Source: Alphaproteobacteria bacterium (GTDB lineage: Bacteria > Pseudomonadota > Alphaproteobacteria > UBA9655). Taken from it: a stretch of 51,021 nucleotides of DNA. The DNA lies in the NCBI GenBank assembly GCA_013287665.1, contig JABDDK010000006.1, positions 186 through 51,206 on the forward strand. Reading direction: 5' to 3'. Each line of letters begins with the position of its first letter. Position 1 is the first letter of the stretch. Made by a program: the position numbers and the translations under genes. Positions 1-9,151 of this stretch are shown here, piece after piece. A model generated the notes under the pieces. That model made no database searches. It was not told the DNA's origin and was given only the letters and a program-made list of their open reading frames with translations.

Positions 1-566
1 ATGATTGAGATACGATTTAAGTCGTTAAGCTTTCCTAAGCCCGTATGAGAGCCACCAAGGGCTAATAGGGGAGAAAGCTCTTTAAATGAAAATTCTTGGT
101 TAGGTTTATTTTCACCAAATCCAAATGTAAACTCACCCTTTTCATCTCTCTCAAGAAGGATTTGCGGATGATAAAATCTTAACTGCTTAACAGAGACGTC
201 CCCCAACAACAAACGATAAAGTCTTATGGATATCGCTATATGGTCAATTTTAAGCCAGTCAGGGCTTTGATCTTTTTTAAGATGAGCCCCTACCAGCTCT
301 ATCTCAAACGGATGCTTCCAGTCCCGCCAAACAAGTTGGGTGTGCTCTATGGAGGCACTGAGTCCTGCTTTAGGGATAACGAGGGCTTCTTCAATATCTT
401 TCGTTAAGAAATCAAGGTTAATAGGGCCCATGGAAAGACGACCTAAGAGAATAATAAGGAGGACGAAAACAAGTGCTATGAGAGATCCTGCTACTTCTAA
501 AGCCAAGCGAAACCATCTTTTTCCCAAAAGGCCTTTTCTAAAAAGGGTTGTTAGAGTATGGTTCAT
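1..566 (-). CDS. YhdP/AsmA-like envelope protein, N-terminal part
   Basis: The reverse strand reads open from an ATG at 566 to the left edge, so only the first ~188 residues are seen. A short basic N-terminus is followed by one strongly hydrophobic segment (about residues 20-42, rich in L/I/V) that looks like an inner-membrane anchor. After it comes LGRLSMGPINLDFL and a pattern of short amphipathic strands. This is typical of the N-terminus of alphaproteobacterial YhdP/DUF3971-AsmA-like proteins, large periplasmic beta-rich proteins implicated in lipid transport between membranes. It is divergent from bcp, with 42 bp between the two starts. The family call rests on a recognised pattern over a partial sequence. 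Confidence 0.6.
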   Translation of the reverse strand, partial: MNHTLTTLFRKGLLGKRWFRLALEVAGSLIALVFVLLIILLGRLSMGPINLDFLTKDIEEALVIPKAGLSASIEHTQLVWRDWKHPFEIELVGAHLKKDQSPDWLKIDHIAISIRLYRLLLGDVSVKQLRFYHPQILLERDEKGEFTFGFGENKPNQEFSFKELSPLLALGGSHTGLGKLNDLNRISI

Positions 567-608
567 GATATTTAAATGCACTCCATAATATTAAAGGAGA
601 TATGCCGT

Positions 609-1079
609 ATGACGTTAGCGATCGGTGATTCTGCGCCACCCTTTGATCTTCCTGCTGATGGGGGGAGAAGAGTCTCGCTTACTGATTTCATTGGCGAAAA
701 GGTCATTGTCTATTTTTATCCTAAGAATGGCACATCCGGTTGTACAAAAGAAGCTTGCTCTTTCAGAGACTTGAAGCCTAATTTTGATAAACTGAACACT
801 CATATTATTGGTATTTCTAAAGATTCTATCAAAAGTCACGATACTTTTAAAGCAAATGAAAAACTTAATTTCACATTAGCTTCTGATTTATCAGGTGAGG
901 TGTGTGAAAAATACCAGGTATGGGTTGAAAAATCTATGTACGGTCGGAAGTATTTTGGTGTTCAACGATCTACGTTTTTAATTAATGAAAAAGGGTTGAT
1001 CTCAAAAATATGGCGAAAGGTAAGCGTTCCCGGCCATGTAGAAGAGGTTCTGGAAAATGTTTCACGTGAAACATTTTAG
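609..1079 (+). CDS. bcp: Thioredoxin-dependent peroxiredoxin (BCP/PrxQ family)
   Basis: A 156-residue peroxiredoxin that would reduce hydroperoxides in the cytoplasm using thioredoxin. The peroxidatic Cys45 and resolving Cys50 lie in SGCTKEAC, the CX4C spacing of PrxQ. The ATG at 609 is chosen over 576 because an AAAGGAGA ribosome site sits 8 bp upstream and the protein then begins at the conserved GDSAPPF region. The last codons (NVSRETF, stop) are encoded by a perfect parS-like palindrome at 1054-1077, so the chromosome-partition site doubles as the 3' end of the gene. Confidence 0.93.
   Translation: MTLAIGDSAPPFDLPADGGRRVSLTDFIGEKVIVYFYPKNGTSGCTKEACSFRDLKPNFDKLNTHIIGISKDSIKSHDTFKANEKLNFTLASDLSGEVCEKYQVWVEKSMYGRKYFGVQRSTFLINEKGLISKIWRKVSVPGHVEEVLENVSRETF
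1054..1077. promoter_or_regulatory. parS: parS-like ParB binding site 1
   Basis: The core TGTTTCACGTGAAACA (1058-1073) equals the bacterial parS consensus, and here it is extended to a 24-bp perfect palindrome by AAA/TTT flanks. It lies within the last codons of bcp and includes the first base of the stop codon. Two other perfect cores occur in this window, too many for chance. parA and parB are not in the window. Confidence 0.9.
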
Positions 1080-1112
1080 GAGAATTTGGGTTTTTCTTGC
1101 AAAATGAAGCAC

Positions 1113-1258
1113 CATCACCTCTCCCCTTGTGGGAGAGGTCGACCCTTTAGGGGCGGGTGAGGGGCCGCCAAACCATATTCCAAAACGACTTATAGAGAGT
1201 ATAGATACCCCTCACCCGCCGCTGCGCGTCGACCTCTCCCACAAGGGGAGAGGTGATG
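1113..1258. repeat. Family-1 palindromic element, copy R1
   Basis: An imperfect inverted repeat. The left arm runs CACCTCTCCCCTTGTGGGAG...GGGTGAGGGG and the right arm is its reverse complement, with CATCACC/GGTGATG at the ends. Each arm folds into two hairpins: CCTCTCCC/GGGAGAGG and a GGTCG...CGGGTGA tip hairpin (ACCCTTTAGGGGC here). It starts 34 bp after bcp. The centre is unrelated AT-rich sequence. No transposase or ORF is seen. Confidence 0.9.
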
Positions 1259-1820
1259 CCTTATCTTCCCTTGGAAGAAGAGAAAAGCAGGACGAGAGAG
1301 AGCCGTTTCAGTCCGTGGGAATTGGGGTTCCCTATCAGAGACTGAGGCAAGGATGGGTTGAAGGCAGGCAGCAATAGTTGGGGTGTAATATTGCTGTGAT
1401 CAAAACCCAAGCTTGCTGAGGTAGGATAAAGCCTCTCAAGCCTTAGCTTTTCTCTTCCTTCAAAGGAAGAGTATGATTAAGGCGTCATTGCGAGGCGGAC
1501 CGAAATTAAACATGAGTACTCCTTTAACTGCTTTTCAAAATAATGCTGTAAAAGGTAGATTTAGGAAGGTAGACTTTCAGAAAAAGTTATTATATACTCC
1601 CAAATATGTAAGCCTTTTACAGGTTTTATGCTTTTGGAAGGTTAGTAAAGAGACCTCCCATTCTCTTTTTGGTGTTTTTAGATTAAACATTTTTGATAGT
1701 TTGTATACCATAAATTTGAGTTGTGTTAATTTTTTTTTGAGTGGCATATTTTGGACTTATTCAGATATTAATTCTATACTAATGTCATAAAAGACTTGGT
1801 TTTAGGTAAAATGAGAGCGT
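1259..1820. other. Gene-free interval between R1 and the XRE regulator
   Basis: Apart from the candidate structured RNA (1262-1471) and a half copy of the CGTCATTGCGAG family-2 repeat (1483-1499), this holds AT-rich DNA. A 105-codon open frame at 1473-1790 has no convincing ribosome site, starts next to the repeat fragment and has a biased Phe/Ser/Leu composition with no recognisable domain, so I do not call it a gene. The last ~100 bp presumably carry the promoter of the downstream operon. Confidence 0.5.
1262..1471. ncRNA. Candidate structured RNA of unknown class
   Basis: The ends form a 25-nt stem: 1262-1286 against 1447-1471, with 22 Watson-Crick pairs, one G-U and two mismatches. Inside, GGGAA/TTCCC, GGCAAG/CTTGC, TGGGTT/AACCCA and an apical CAGCAATA/TATTGCTG (8 bp, 12-nt loop) nest consistently. 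The rod shape and ~210-nt size recall 6S RNA, but I cannot match 6S consensus bases and see no clear promoter or terminator. The strand is undecided. It could instead be another palindromic repeat with long arms. Confidence 0.35.
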
Positions 1821-2294
1821 ATGGATTCGGAAGTAAAAGAAAAAATTATTGAGCGCATGGAAGAAAGAAATTTATCCATTGCGGAGTTAGAGAGACGCGC
1901 AGGTTTAAGCATTCATTCAGTCAGAAACATTCTGAAAGGTCGCATAAAAAAACCCAGTGCACAGTCTCTTCAAGCCATTGCTGAGGCATTAGACTGTTCC
2001 ATTATTGATTTGATGAACAATTCACCGACAGCCATAGGCCAGCACTCCCTTGATCTTGAAAGAAAGTTTAAAAAGAGTCCGATCCTCGAGTGTCCTGATC
2101 TTATGGTCGAATGCACGAGCACTGTCTTGAAGTTGATCAAAAAATCAGAGACGAAGGTTACTGTTGATGAATATTTGGATATCGTAAAAAAGGTATATTT
2201 TTACTCATCTAAGGAAGAGCCCCGTAAACTGGATATACGATTTGCAGAGTGGCTTATTGAAAGTCAACTCGGCATTCAGAAATCCTCAGCTTAG
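1821..2294 (+). CDS. XRE-family HTH transcriptional regulator
   Basis: 157 residues. The N-terminal third is a Cro/CI-type helix-turn-helix: about residues 10-60 contain LSIAELERRAGLSIHSVRNI, then LKGR...PSAQSLQAIAEAL, the usual four-helix pattern with the recognition helix at SIHSVRNI. The C-terminal ~90 residues match no effector domain I know. The stop is only 5 bp before serC and the three genes 1821-4113 run in one direction, so it is probably the first gene of the operon and may be autoregulatory. Its target is unknown. Confidence 0.8.
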   Translation: MDSEVKEKIIERMEERNLSIAELERRAGLSIHSVRNILKGRIKKPSAQSLQAIAEALDCSIIDLMNNSPTAIGQHSLDLERKFKKSPILECPDLMVECTSTVLKLIKKSETKVTVDEYLDIVKKVYFYSSKEEPRKLDIRFAEWLIESQLGIQKSSA

Positions 2295-2299
2295 AAAAA

Positions 2300-3427
2300 A
2301 TGCAGCCTTCATTAAAACCTGAACGTCCAAATTTTTCCTCAGGCCCCACCTGCAAGAGGCCCAATTGGCGCATTGATAAGCTAGATCTCATAACAATCGG
2401 AAGATCCCACCGTTCGTCTCTTTGTTTGGACCGCATTAATCACTTAGTCGATCTTACGAAAAACGTTCTTGAGATACCTGAGACGTATCATGTTGGAATT
2501 CTTCCAGGGTCGTGTACAGGAGCTATGGAAGCTGCGATGTGGTCGCTTCTCGGCCCACGGCCTGTTGATTTTGTGAGCTTTGATGTGTTCGGCAATGTAT
2601 GGATTCATGACGGGCTCAAAGAACTCAAGCTCAAAAATACGCAAGTTTTAACGGCTCCTCCAGGATGTTTGCCGGATCTCTCAAAAGTAAATCCTTCACA
2701 CGATGTTGTTTTTACCTATAACGGATCAACGACGGGAGTTTGTGTACCAAATGGCGAATGGATTTCAGATAAGCGAGAAGGACTAGTAATTTGTGATGCG
2801 ATTTCGGCTCTCTTTTCCATGTCTTTCCCTTGGGAAAAAATGGATGTCGTTAGTTTTGCTTGGCAAAAGGGGTTAGGGGGTGAGGCGGCGCATGGGATGC
2901 TCGTCTTAAGTCCACGTGCTGTAGAAAGACTCGAGTCTCATCGTCCACCATGGCCTATTCCCCGTGTTTTTAGGCTTGCTGAGGAGGGTAAATTTTCAAA
3001 GCGCATATTTGAAGGAATGACGATCAATACGCCCTCAATGTTCATTATAGAAGATTTCATCGATGCCTTGACATGGGCCCAGGATATAGGTGGACTTCCT
3101 ATTTTGATTTCTCGCTCAAAAGCAAATTTAAAGGCTGTGGAAGAGTGGGTAGAGAAAACGCCATGGATAGAGTTTTTAGTTCAAGACCCAGAGATCAGGT
3201 CTTCGTCGACGATTTGTCTTAGATTTCCTGAAGATCCCGTGGGTTGGTTGTATCCTAAAGCTATTGCCAGCCTGTTAGAAGACAATGGAATTGCTTATGG
3301 GATTCTTGGACATACGTCTTCAGTACCTTGTTTGCGGATTTGGGGAGGGCCCACCGTTGAGGCGTCTGACATTAAGGCTCTTCTTCCTTGGATAACCTGG
3401 GCTTATGAACAAGTGAAATCAGCATGA
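2300..3427 (+). CDS. serC: Phosphoserine aminotransferase
   Basis: 375 residues of a class V PLP-dependent aminotransferase. It converts 3-phosphohydroxypyruvate and glutamate to phosphoserine in serine biosynthesis and can serve the analogous step of PLP synthesis. The alphaproteobacterial/archaeal SerC subtype is recognisable from the N-terminal RPNFSSGPTCKRP, the PLP-lysine region WQKGLGGEAAHGML (Lys near residue 190) and ESHRPPWPIPRVFRL. The start has no strong ribosome site and lies 5 bp after the XRE gene, which suggests translational coupling. The 3' end overlaps sfsA by ATGA. serA and serB are not nearby. Confidence 0.93.
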   Translation: MQPSLKPERPNFSSGPTCKRPNWRIDKLDLITIGRSHRSSLCLDRINHLVDLTKNVLEIPETYHVGILPGSCTGAMEAAMWSLLGPRPVDFVSFDVFGNVWIHDGLKELKLKNTQVLTAPPGCLPDLSKVNPSHDVVFTYNGSTTGVCVPNGEWISDKREGLVICDAISALFSMSFPWEKMDVVSFAWQKGLGGEAAHGMLVLSPRAVERLESHRPPWPIPRVFRLAEEGKFSKRIFEGMTINTPSMFIIEDFIDALTWAQDIGGLPILISRSKANLKAVEEWVEKTPWIEFLVQDPEIRSSSTICLRFPEDPVGWLYPKAIASLLEDNGIAYGILGHTSSVPCLRIWGGPTVEASDIKALLPWITWAYEQVKSA

Positions 3428-4113
3428 TCTTTCAAACGCCTCTAGTGAAGGGCCACCTCATCAAGAGATATAAGAGATTTCTTGCTGACATTGAGCTTGA
3501 AGATATCGGGTTTATTACAGCCCATTGTCCGAACTCTGGAGCCATGCAGGGTATCAGCGATCCCGGAATGCCTGTGTGGGTGTCAAAGTCTATGAATGCT
3601 TCTCGCAAGCTTCCCTACACATGGGAAATGGTAGAGGTAAATGGGACATATGTTGGAATGAACACCTCAAATCCAAATCACCTCGTCGAAGAGGCGCTTC
3701 ATGCAGGAATCATCAAGGAATTACAAGGGTATGAAACGGTCAAGCGAGAGGTTCCCTATGGTCAAAATTCCCGCATTGATTTTTTACTGACGGACCATCA
3801 GAAAACATTGACTTATGTAGAAGTGAAAAACGTTCATTTAAAAAGAGGGACAGTGGCTGAGTTTCCGAGTTCCGTGACGGCTCGGGGCGCAAAGCACATG
3901 CGAGAGCTATCCGACATGGTAAAACTTGGGCATCAAGCTTACGTCATCTACGTTGTTCAACGAAATGATTGTGAGGGGTTTGAAATCGCAAAGGACATCG
4001 ATCCCGTGTATGCGCAAGAAACGCTTAAAGCTATTGAAGTGGGTGTTGTGCCCCTGGTTTATGCCTGTGAGGTGAGTCCTCAGAAAATTTCGACAACACA
4101 TCGACTGAAGTAA
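3424..4113 (+). CDS. sfsA: Sugar fermentation stimulation protein SfsA
   Basis: 229 residues, the usual SfsA length. Family hallmarks are HCPNSGAMQGISDPGMPVWVS near the N-terminus, VGMNTSNPNHLVEEA, and SRIDFLLTD...YVEVKNVHL in the middle, which together form an OB-like N-domain and a PD-(D/E)XK nuclease-like core (D, E-V-K). E. coli SfsA was described as a DNA-binding protein affecting maltose genes; its biochemical role is unsettled. The ATG overlaps the serC stop (ATGA), so the two are probably co-translated. Family-1 repeat R2 begins 4 bp after the stop. Confidence 0.93.
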   Translation: MIFQTPLVKGHLIKRYKRFLADIELEDIGFITAHCPNSGAMQGISDPGMPVWVSKSMNASRKLPYTWEMVEVNGTYVGMNTSNPNHLVEEALHAGIIKELQGYETVKREVPYGQNSRIDFLLTDHQKTLTYVEVKNVHLKRGTVAEFPSSVTARGAKHMRELSDMVKLGHQAYVIYVVQRNDCEGFEIAKDIDPVYAQETLKAIEVGVVPLVYACEVSPQKISTTHRLK

Positions 4114-4116
4114 TTA

Positions 4117-4259
4117 CACCTCTCCCCTGAGTGGGAGAGGTCGCCTCGAAGAGGCGGGTGAGGGGGAAATATGACTTTAAAGAAATGTCAAAGAACACTG
4201 CGTACGGCCTACCCCTCACCCGCCGCTGCGCGTCGACCTCTCCCACAAGGGTAGAGGTG
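4117..4259. repeat. Family-1 palindromic element, copy R2
   Basis: Inverted arms CACCTCTCCCC.../...GTAGAGGTG between sfsA and the dsbA-like gene. The left tip hairpin is CCTCGAAGAGG. The central segment 4171-4208 closely resembles the centre of R6 at 32461-32498 (both read ATGACTTTAAAGAAAT then a near match), unlike the other copies, so R2 and R6 form a subfamily. Confidence 0.9.
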
Positions 4260-4336
4260 AAAGAGTAAATGTATAGCTTGTTGTATTCTTGAAAAAAGAG
4301 TACACTAAATGTCTTAAAACAAAGGGAGTCTAATTC

Positions 4337-5155
4337 ATGAAAAAAATATATTTAGGATTATTATCTGTAGCCTGTGTAGGTGCATTTGCAACCTGGCTCG
4401 CGGCTGATACGAAATCAGTCCAAATTCCAGTAACGCAAGCTCAACCCCCAGCATCTAACTTTTCAGCAGGACAAATCGCAGAAATTGAAAAACTCGTCGG
4501 AGATTATATTGCCAAGCACCCGGATATCGTCATGACGTCGATTCAAGCGGGTATGGACCTTCAACAAAAAGCCGAAATCGAAAATATGGAAAAGGCCGTC
4601 GCTGAGAATAAAGCAAAAATATTCAATGACCCGTCTTCCCCAGTTATTGGAAATCCAAAAGGAACTCAGTCTTTGGTGGCTTTTTTGGATCCCTATTGTG
4701 GATACTGTCGTAAATTCCATGGCGAACTCACGACTCTTTTGTCAAAAAACAAAGATGTGAAAGTGATTATAAAGGAAATTCCCATCATGGGAGATGACTC
4801 TGTTTTGACGATTAAAGCTTTGCTTGCTGCAAAAAATCAGGGGAAATATGAACAGCTTCAAACAGCCGTTTATTCATCAGATAAGCACCTGGATGAAAAG
4901 CAAATTATGAAGGCTGCAAGTTCCCTCGGTATTGATACAAAAAAGTTGAAGGCTGACATGGATGACAAGGCCATTCAAACGGAAATTGACCAAACCCTTG
5001 AGCTTGCAAAACTTATTGGCGTGAATGGAACGCCGACGTTAATTGTCGGTGAAAAGACAGTTCTTCCTGGATTCATCTCTGCTGAAGATTTGAATAAGAA
5101 ACTGGAAGAATCTGTTGCGACTGATGGGAAAAAAGAAGCAACTCCGAAGCTATAA
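4337..5155 (+). CDS. Secreted DsbA-family thiol:disulfide oxidoreductase (Com1/ScsC-like)
   Basis: 272 residues. An N-terminal signal peptide (MKKIYLGLLSVACVGAFATW) exports it to the periplasm. Residues ~45-100 form a charged helical region like the N-terminal domain of ScsC/Com1 proteins, where it mediates oligomerisation. The thioredoxin-fold domain has its active site at DPYCGYCRKFH (CXXC near residue 115) and the cis-proline loop at GVNGTPTLIVG. Expected role: oxidation or isomerisation of disulfides in envelope proteins, perhaps including the Cys-rich secreted proteins at 26057-26746 (inference). A strong AAAGGGAG site precedes the ATG. Confidence 0.88.
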   Translation: MKKIYLGLLSVACVGAFATWLAADTKSVQIPVTQAQPPASNFSAGQIAEIEKLVGDYIAKHPDIVMTSIQAGMDLQQKAEIENMEKAVAENKAKIFNDPSSPVIGNPKGTQSLVAFLDPYCGYCRKFHGELTTLLSKNKDVKVIIKEIPIMGDDSVLTIKALLAAKNQGKYEQLQTAVYSSDKHLDEKQIMKAASSLGIDTKKLKADMDDKAIQTEIDQTLELAKLIGVNGTPTLIVGEKTVLPGFISAEDLNKKLEESVATDGKKEATPKL

Positions 5156-5168
5156 TGAGGGGTGATCC

Positions 5169-5192
5169 AAAATGTTTCACGTGAAACATTTT
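5169..5192. promoter_or_regulatory. parS: parS-like ParB binding site 2
   Basis: A perfect 24-bp palindrome with core TGTTTCACGTGAAACA (5173-5188), identical across 24 bp to the site at 1054-1077. It is intergenic, 13 bp after the dsbA-like stop codon and about 4.1 kb from site 1. Confidence 0.92.
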
Positions 5193-5224
5193 GGGTTAAG
5201 GTGTTGTAAAATATGGTTTTCTTT

Positions 5225-5411
5225 CACCTCTCCCCTTGTGGGAGAGGTCGCCCCTTCTTTTGGGGCGGGTGAGGGGTTCGTCAACCCAAATGCAAACAGA
5301 CATTATGTATTATAGATATCTATATCCTTACTAACAAACAAAGAATCTTACTGATATTACGGACCCCTCACCCGCCGCTGCGCGTCGACCTCTCCCACAA
5401 GGGGCGAGGTG
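5225..5411. repeat. Family-1 palindromic element, copy R3
   Basis: Inverted arms CACCTCTCCCC.../...GGGGCGAGGTG fill the gap between the convergent dsbA-like and tyrS genes. The left tip hairpin is CCCCTTCTTTTGGGG, the longest of the set. The ~85-bp centre is AT-rich and unlike other copies. The position between convergent genes would suit a bidirectional terminator, but no U-tract is present. Confidence 0.9.
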
Positions 5412-5417
5412 AAGTCC

Positions 5418-6671
5418 CTATCCCCTCTTCACCAGTCCGTGACGCTTCTTTCCGGCGGAGAGCTTGATCATATCATCATCATTAAAAGACGTGAGAGTGA
5501 GGGTGAGGAGCTCATCTGTAATGGGTGTATCGTTAAGGCGGGCGCCACCGCCCTCGATCAATCGACGCGCTTCTCCCTTAGATCCTGTTAAATTTAAGCG
5601 ATGAAATAGGTCAGTTACGGAGACGCCCGCCTCGAGCTCCGCATCACTTAACAGAAGGGTCGGAAGGGCCGCTTCATCGAGACTGGCACCTTGTACCTCA
5701 AACAGTTTTGCTGCTGTTTCTCGGGCAGTCTGAACGGCTTCAGGCCCGTGAATAAAGAGGGTGACAGCATCCGCAAGGATCTTCTTGGCTTCATTAATCT
5801 CAGCCCCCTCAAGCTTTTCAAGGCGCTTAATTTCATCAAGGGGAAGATTGGTGAATAGTCTTAAAAAGCGACCCACATCCGCATCATCCGTATTGCGCCA
5901 GAACTGCCAAAAATCGAAGGGGGGCAGCAGATCGGCATTCAACCATATCGCCCCTTTTGAGGACTTGCCCATCTTGGCGCCACTCGCCGTTGTGATCAGA
6001 GGGGTTGTAAGACCGTAAACCGTTTTGTGGGTCACGCGTCTGACCAACTCAACGCCGTTAATGATATTTCCCCATTGATCAGATCCTCCTATTTCAAGAA
6101 GACATCCATAACGCTTATAAAGTTCAAGGAAATCATAGGCTTGCAGAATCATATAATTAAATTCAAGAAACGTCATTGGCTGTTCTCGCTCAAGACGCAA
6201 GCGGACGCTTTCAAAACTGAGCATGCGATTGACCGTGAAATGATGGCCAAAATCTCTTAAAAAAGCTGGATAATTTAGAGTATCAATCCAATGGGTGTTA
6301 TTGAGCAAGACCGCATCCTGAGGACCAGTTCCAAAGGTGACGGCTCTTTCAAAAATCCGGGATAAACTGATGATGTTTTTGTCAATTTCAGCATCATCTA
6401 AAAGCTTGCGCGATTCGTCTTTGCCTGAGGGATCCCCAATCTTTGTTGTCGCCCCGCCTAAGAGAACAAGCGGACGATGGCCACATTTTTGCAGCCAATA
6501 CAATAGCATAATCTGAACGAGATTCCCGACATGAAAGCTTGGGGCCGTCGCATCAAATCCGGTGTAGGCAGTGATGGGGCCTTCTGCCATCTTATCGTCA
6601 AGAGCTTCCAGGTCCGTTCCTTGATGGATAAACCCTCTCTCTTGAAGTATCTTTAAAAACTCGGACTTCAT
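5418..6671 (-). CDS. tyrS: Tyrosyl-tRNA synthetase
   Basis: 417 residues; charges tRNA-Tyr in the cytoplasm. The class I signatures are FHVGN (HIGH-type, near residue 48) and KMGKS (KMSKS-type). The specificity region [18 protein letters not shown] and a C-terminal S4-like RNA-binding domain ([20 protein letters not shown]) are present. The start overlaps phoU by 4 bp, so it appears to be the last gene of the pst-phoU operon, an unusual partner for phosphate genes. Confidence 0.97.
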   Translation of the reverse strand: MKSEFLKILQERGFIHQGTDLEALDDKMAEGPITAYTGFDATAPSFHVGNLVQIMLLYWLQKCGHRPLVLLGGATTKIGDPSGKDESRKLLDDAEIDKNIISLSRIFERAVTFGTGPQDAVLLNNTHWIDTLNYPAFLRDFGHHFTVNRMLSFESVRLRLEREQPMTFLEFNYMILQAYDFLELYKRYGCLLEIGGSDQWGNIINGVELVRRVTHKTVYGLTTPLITTASGAKMGKSSKGAIWLNADLLPPFDFWQFWRNTDDADVGRFLRLFTNLPLDEIKRLEKLEGAEINEAKKILADAVTLFIHGPEAVQTARETAAKLFEVQGASLDEAALPTLLLSDAELEAGVSVTDLFHRLNLTGSKGEARRLIEGGGARLNDTPITDELLTLTLTSFNDDDMIKLSAGKKRHGLVKRG

Positions 6672-7339
6672 TGAGGATCACTTTCTTTGAATTGTTTTCC
6701 GGTAACTAATGTATAGACAGCTTCTGCAATATTTGTTGATTGATCGCCTATCCGTTCAATATTCTTTGCTGCAAATAAGAGTTGTGTACACGGGCCAACA
6801 TTCTTTGGATCAGCAATCATCGCATTAAAAAGTTCAGTGAGATATTCATTAAATAACTCATCGACTTCACGGTCCATGTGCCACACATGAAGGGCCAGAT
6901 TCAAATCGTGGGTCGCGAAAGCAACAAGGGCCCGTTCAAACATCCGCTTCGGAATCTTAAGAAGTGCGGGAAGCCCCTCAACGAGCGGTAAATGGGGCAT
7001 ATCATGAAGCATGAGAGTCCTTCTTGCGATGTTTGTTGCATAGTCAGCAATTCTCTCAACTTGGTTGGAAATTTTAAGGGCCGCAACAACCGTCCGCAGA
7101 TCAAATGCGACGGGTTGCCGCAAAGCAATGATTCTCACAGCCAGTTCATCAATCTTCACTTCGAGGAGATTAATTTCATCATCCGTCTCAATCACTTTAT
7201 GGGCAAGTTTTTCGTCACCCTTTATAATCGATTGAATGGCTTTATCAATCTGCTGAACCGTCATTTCTCCCATATGATGAATAAGTTCATGAAGGGTGTT
7301 GAGTTCATCGTCGTAGGCTTTAACAATATGATCTGTCAT
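6668..7339 (-). CDS. phoU: Phosphate transport regulator PhoU
   Basis: 223 residues, the normal length, made of the two PhoU three-helix repeats. The characteristic [21 protein letters not shown] and its C-terminal echo [19 protein letters not shown] carry the E-R-x-x-D metal-binding motifs. PhoU links Pst transporter activity to PhoR signalling and restrains phosphate uptake. It overlaps pstB upstream and tyrS downstream by 4 bp each. No phoB/phoR genes are in the window. Confidence 0.96.
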   Translation of the reverse strand: MTDHIVKAYDDELNTLHELIHHMGEMTVQQIDKAIQSIIKGDEKLAHKVIETDDEINLLEVKIDELAVRIIALRQPVAFDLRTVVAALKISNQVERIADYATNIARRTLMLHDMPHLPLVEGLPALLKIPKRMFERALVAFATHDLNLALHVWHMDREVDELFNEYLTELFNAMIADPKNVGPCTQLLFAAKNIERIGDQSTNIAEAVYTLVTGKQFKESDPQ

Positions 7340-8094
7340 CCGTAACGTCCTGTAATATATCCTTGTGTGCGTTCATCTTGTGGTGTTGTAAAGAGTGCCC
7401 CGGTTTCACCCTCTTCGACAAGGTAACCGCTATGGAAAAAAGCGGTTTTTTGGGACACACGAGCGGCTTGTTGTAAATTATGAGTTACGATAACGATTGT
7501 AAACTTTTCTCGCAAGTCATCAATCAATTCTTCAACTTTTGCTGTAGCAATAGGATCGAGGGCTGAGCAGGGTTCATCCATAAGGATCACTTCCGGATTT
7601 ACAGCAATCGCTCTTGCGATACAGAGACGCTGTTGTTGTCCCCCTGAAAGGCGGGTTGCGGGTTGATGAAGGCGATCTTTCACCTCATTGAAAAGGGCTG
7701 CACGCGTCAGGCTACCTTCAACGATGTCATTGAGGTCGGCTTTGCTTTTAAAGAGCCCATGAATACGAGGGCCGTAAGCTACATTTTCAAAAATGGAGCG
7801 AGGAAAGGGATTCGGCTTTTGAAAAACCATGCCAACCCGTGTTCGAACCTCAACCACATCAACAGAACGCGCATAAATATCTTCTCCGTCAAGGATGACT
7901 TGACCCTCACATCTTGCGGAGGGAATGATATCATTCATTCGATTAAGGCATCTTAAGAACGAACTTTTGCCGCATCCTGAAGGTCCAATAAGGGCTGTCG
8001 TTTGATGGGATTGTAAACTTATAGACACGTCATGGAGAGCTTGCTTCTCCGCGTAAAATAAATTTAAGTGTTTAACATCAATTTTGATATCCAT
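7336..8094 (-). CDS. pstB: Phosphate ABC transporter ATP-binding protein
   Basis: 252 residues from the ATG at 8094 ([14 protein letters not shown]), preferred to a longer upstream frame because it starts 1 bp after the pstA stop. Walker [11 protein letters not shown]-loop [11 protein letters not shown] signature LSGGQQQR, Walker B VILMDEP and H-loop VTHN are all intact, so it should be an active ATPase powering phosphate import through PstA/PstC. The order on the minus strand is pstS-pstC-small protein-pstA-pstB-phoU. Confidence 0.97.
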   Translation of the reverse strand: MDIKIDVKHLNLFYAEKQALHDVSISLQSHQTTALIGPSGCGKSSFLRCLNRMNDIIPSARCEGQVILDGEDIYARSVDVVEVRTRVGMVFQKPNPFPRSIFENVAYGPRIHGLFKSKADLNDIVEGSLTRAALFNEVKDRLHQPATRLSGGQQQRLCIARAIAVNPEVILMDEPCSALDPIATAKVEELIDDLREKFTIVIVTHNLQQAARVSQKTAFFHSGYLVEEGETGALFTTPQDERTQGYITGRYG

Positions 8095-8095
8095 C

Positions 8096-9151
8096 TCACG
8101 CCTCAAACTTCTTACGAATGACGACAGCGATCCCATTCAAAAGGGCTAAAACAAAAAGTAATACCAAAATAGCACCAGAGGTGTTTTCAATAAAACCCAT
8201 TTCAGAGCTCCGAGACCAATTAAAAATCTGGACAGGTAAAACTGTTGCTGGATCAAGGAAGTGTTCAGGGGGGAGAGCGATAAAAGCAACCATTCCGATC
8301 AAGAGAAGAGGAGCTGTCTCGCCCAAAGCACGGGCAAGACTCAAGATAACACCCGTCATAATGCCAGGAAGTGCTGTTGGAAAGACATGATGAAACAGAA
8401 CTTGGAGGGGCGTTGCACCCAAGCCCAGAGCGGCTTCCTTTAAGGTTTGAGGGACAGTGGACAGGGCAGACCGGGTCGCAACGACAATGACGGGCAAACT
8501 CATCAACCCCAACGTGAGACCTCCCACAAGAGCGGAAGGACGGGGGAGTCCTAGGATTTGAATAAAAAAGACGAGGCCTAAAAGACCAAACAAGATCGAG
8601 GGAACGGCCGCAAGATTATTGATGTTGGCCTCAATTAAATTCGTGAGACGATTTTTTGGAGCAAATTCTTCGAGGTAAATAGCGGTGCCGACTCCTAAAG
8701 GAAATGCGGTAAGGAATGTGACAATCAGGGTGAGAAGTGAACCATACAGCCCTCCCCAAATACCGGCAAGCTCAGACTCCTGAGAATCTGAATGGGTGAA
8801 AAACCCCCAATTAAATGCTTTTCGAATGTGTCCTGTCTCTTCAAGGGATTTTATGGCTTGGAGTTGGGGAGGCGTTAAGTTTCCCTTGTAGCCCTTTTTG
8901 ACATACATATCCACGTCACTGTTTGCGGTGATCCAACGATTTGTTTCAGGAGAATGAGAGGCATGGGCATTTAAAAGATCAGGTGTTGCAGTTCCCGCTT
9001 CAATTTCTGTGGTGATAAAAGCGGAGTACCCTTTATAGGCAATATCACCCAATATCCCCCCTAAAAAGAGAAGGGCAAGACACAAGCTAAAGAGTCCAGC
9101 TCCCTGGAACAATCTCTCTTTGAAGCGCCTGAATTTTAATGTTCGTCTCAT
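8096..9151 (-). CDS. pstA: Phosphate ABC transporter permease PstA
   Basis: 351 residues, longer than E. coli PstA because of a ~100-residue loop between the first membrane segment and the core. The loop contains [20 protein letters not shown] and is predicted periplasmic, as in the DUF3333-containing PstA of many alphaproteobacteria. The permease core has the EAA-type loop ([20 protein letters not shown]) that contacts PstB, and five further hydrophobic segments. It overlaps the preceding small membrane protein by ATGA and pstB follows after 1 bp. Confidence 0.95.
   Translation of the reverse strand: MRRTLKFRRFKERLFQGAGLFSLCLALLFLGGILGDIAYKGYSAFITTEIEAGTATPDLLNAHASHSPETNRWITANSDVDMYVKKGYKGNLTPPQLQAIKSLEETGHIRKAFNWGFFTHSDSQESELAGIWGGLYGSLLTLIVTFLTAFPLGVGTAIYLEEFAPKNRLTNLIEANINNLAAVPSILFGLLGLVFFIQILGLPRPSALVGGLTLGLMSLPVIVVATRSALSTVPQTLKEAALGLGATPLQVLFHHVFPTALPGIMTGVILSLARALGETAPLLLIGMVAFIALPPEHFLDPATVLPVQIFNWSRSSEMGFIENTSGAILVLLFVLALLNGIAVVIRKKFEA

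Noticed and set aside
1113-1258. Family-1 palindromes as ordinary rho-independent terminators
   Set aside because: They are 140-245 bp long, lack T-runs and also occur upstream of genes (R4, R6), so simple termination does not explain them.
1473-1790. 105-codon plus-strand open frame before the XRE regulator
   Set aside because: It begins beside a family-2 repeat fragment, has no good ribosome site, biased composition and no recognisable domain.
4031-4246. 71-codon minus-strand frame over R2
   Set aside because: It translates the palindromic element and antisense sfsA; similar frames (1129-1377) appear wherever family-1 arms lie.
5409-5591. 60-codon plus-strand frame after R3
   Set aside because: Antisense to the tyrS C-terminal S4 domain, starting in the repeat, with no ribosome site.
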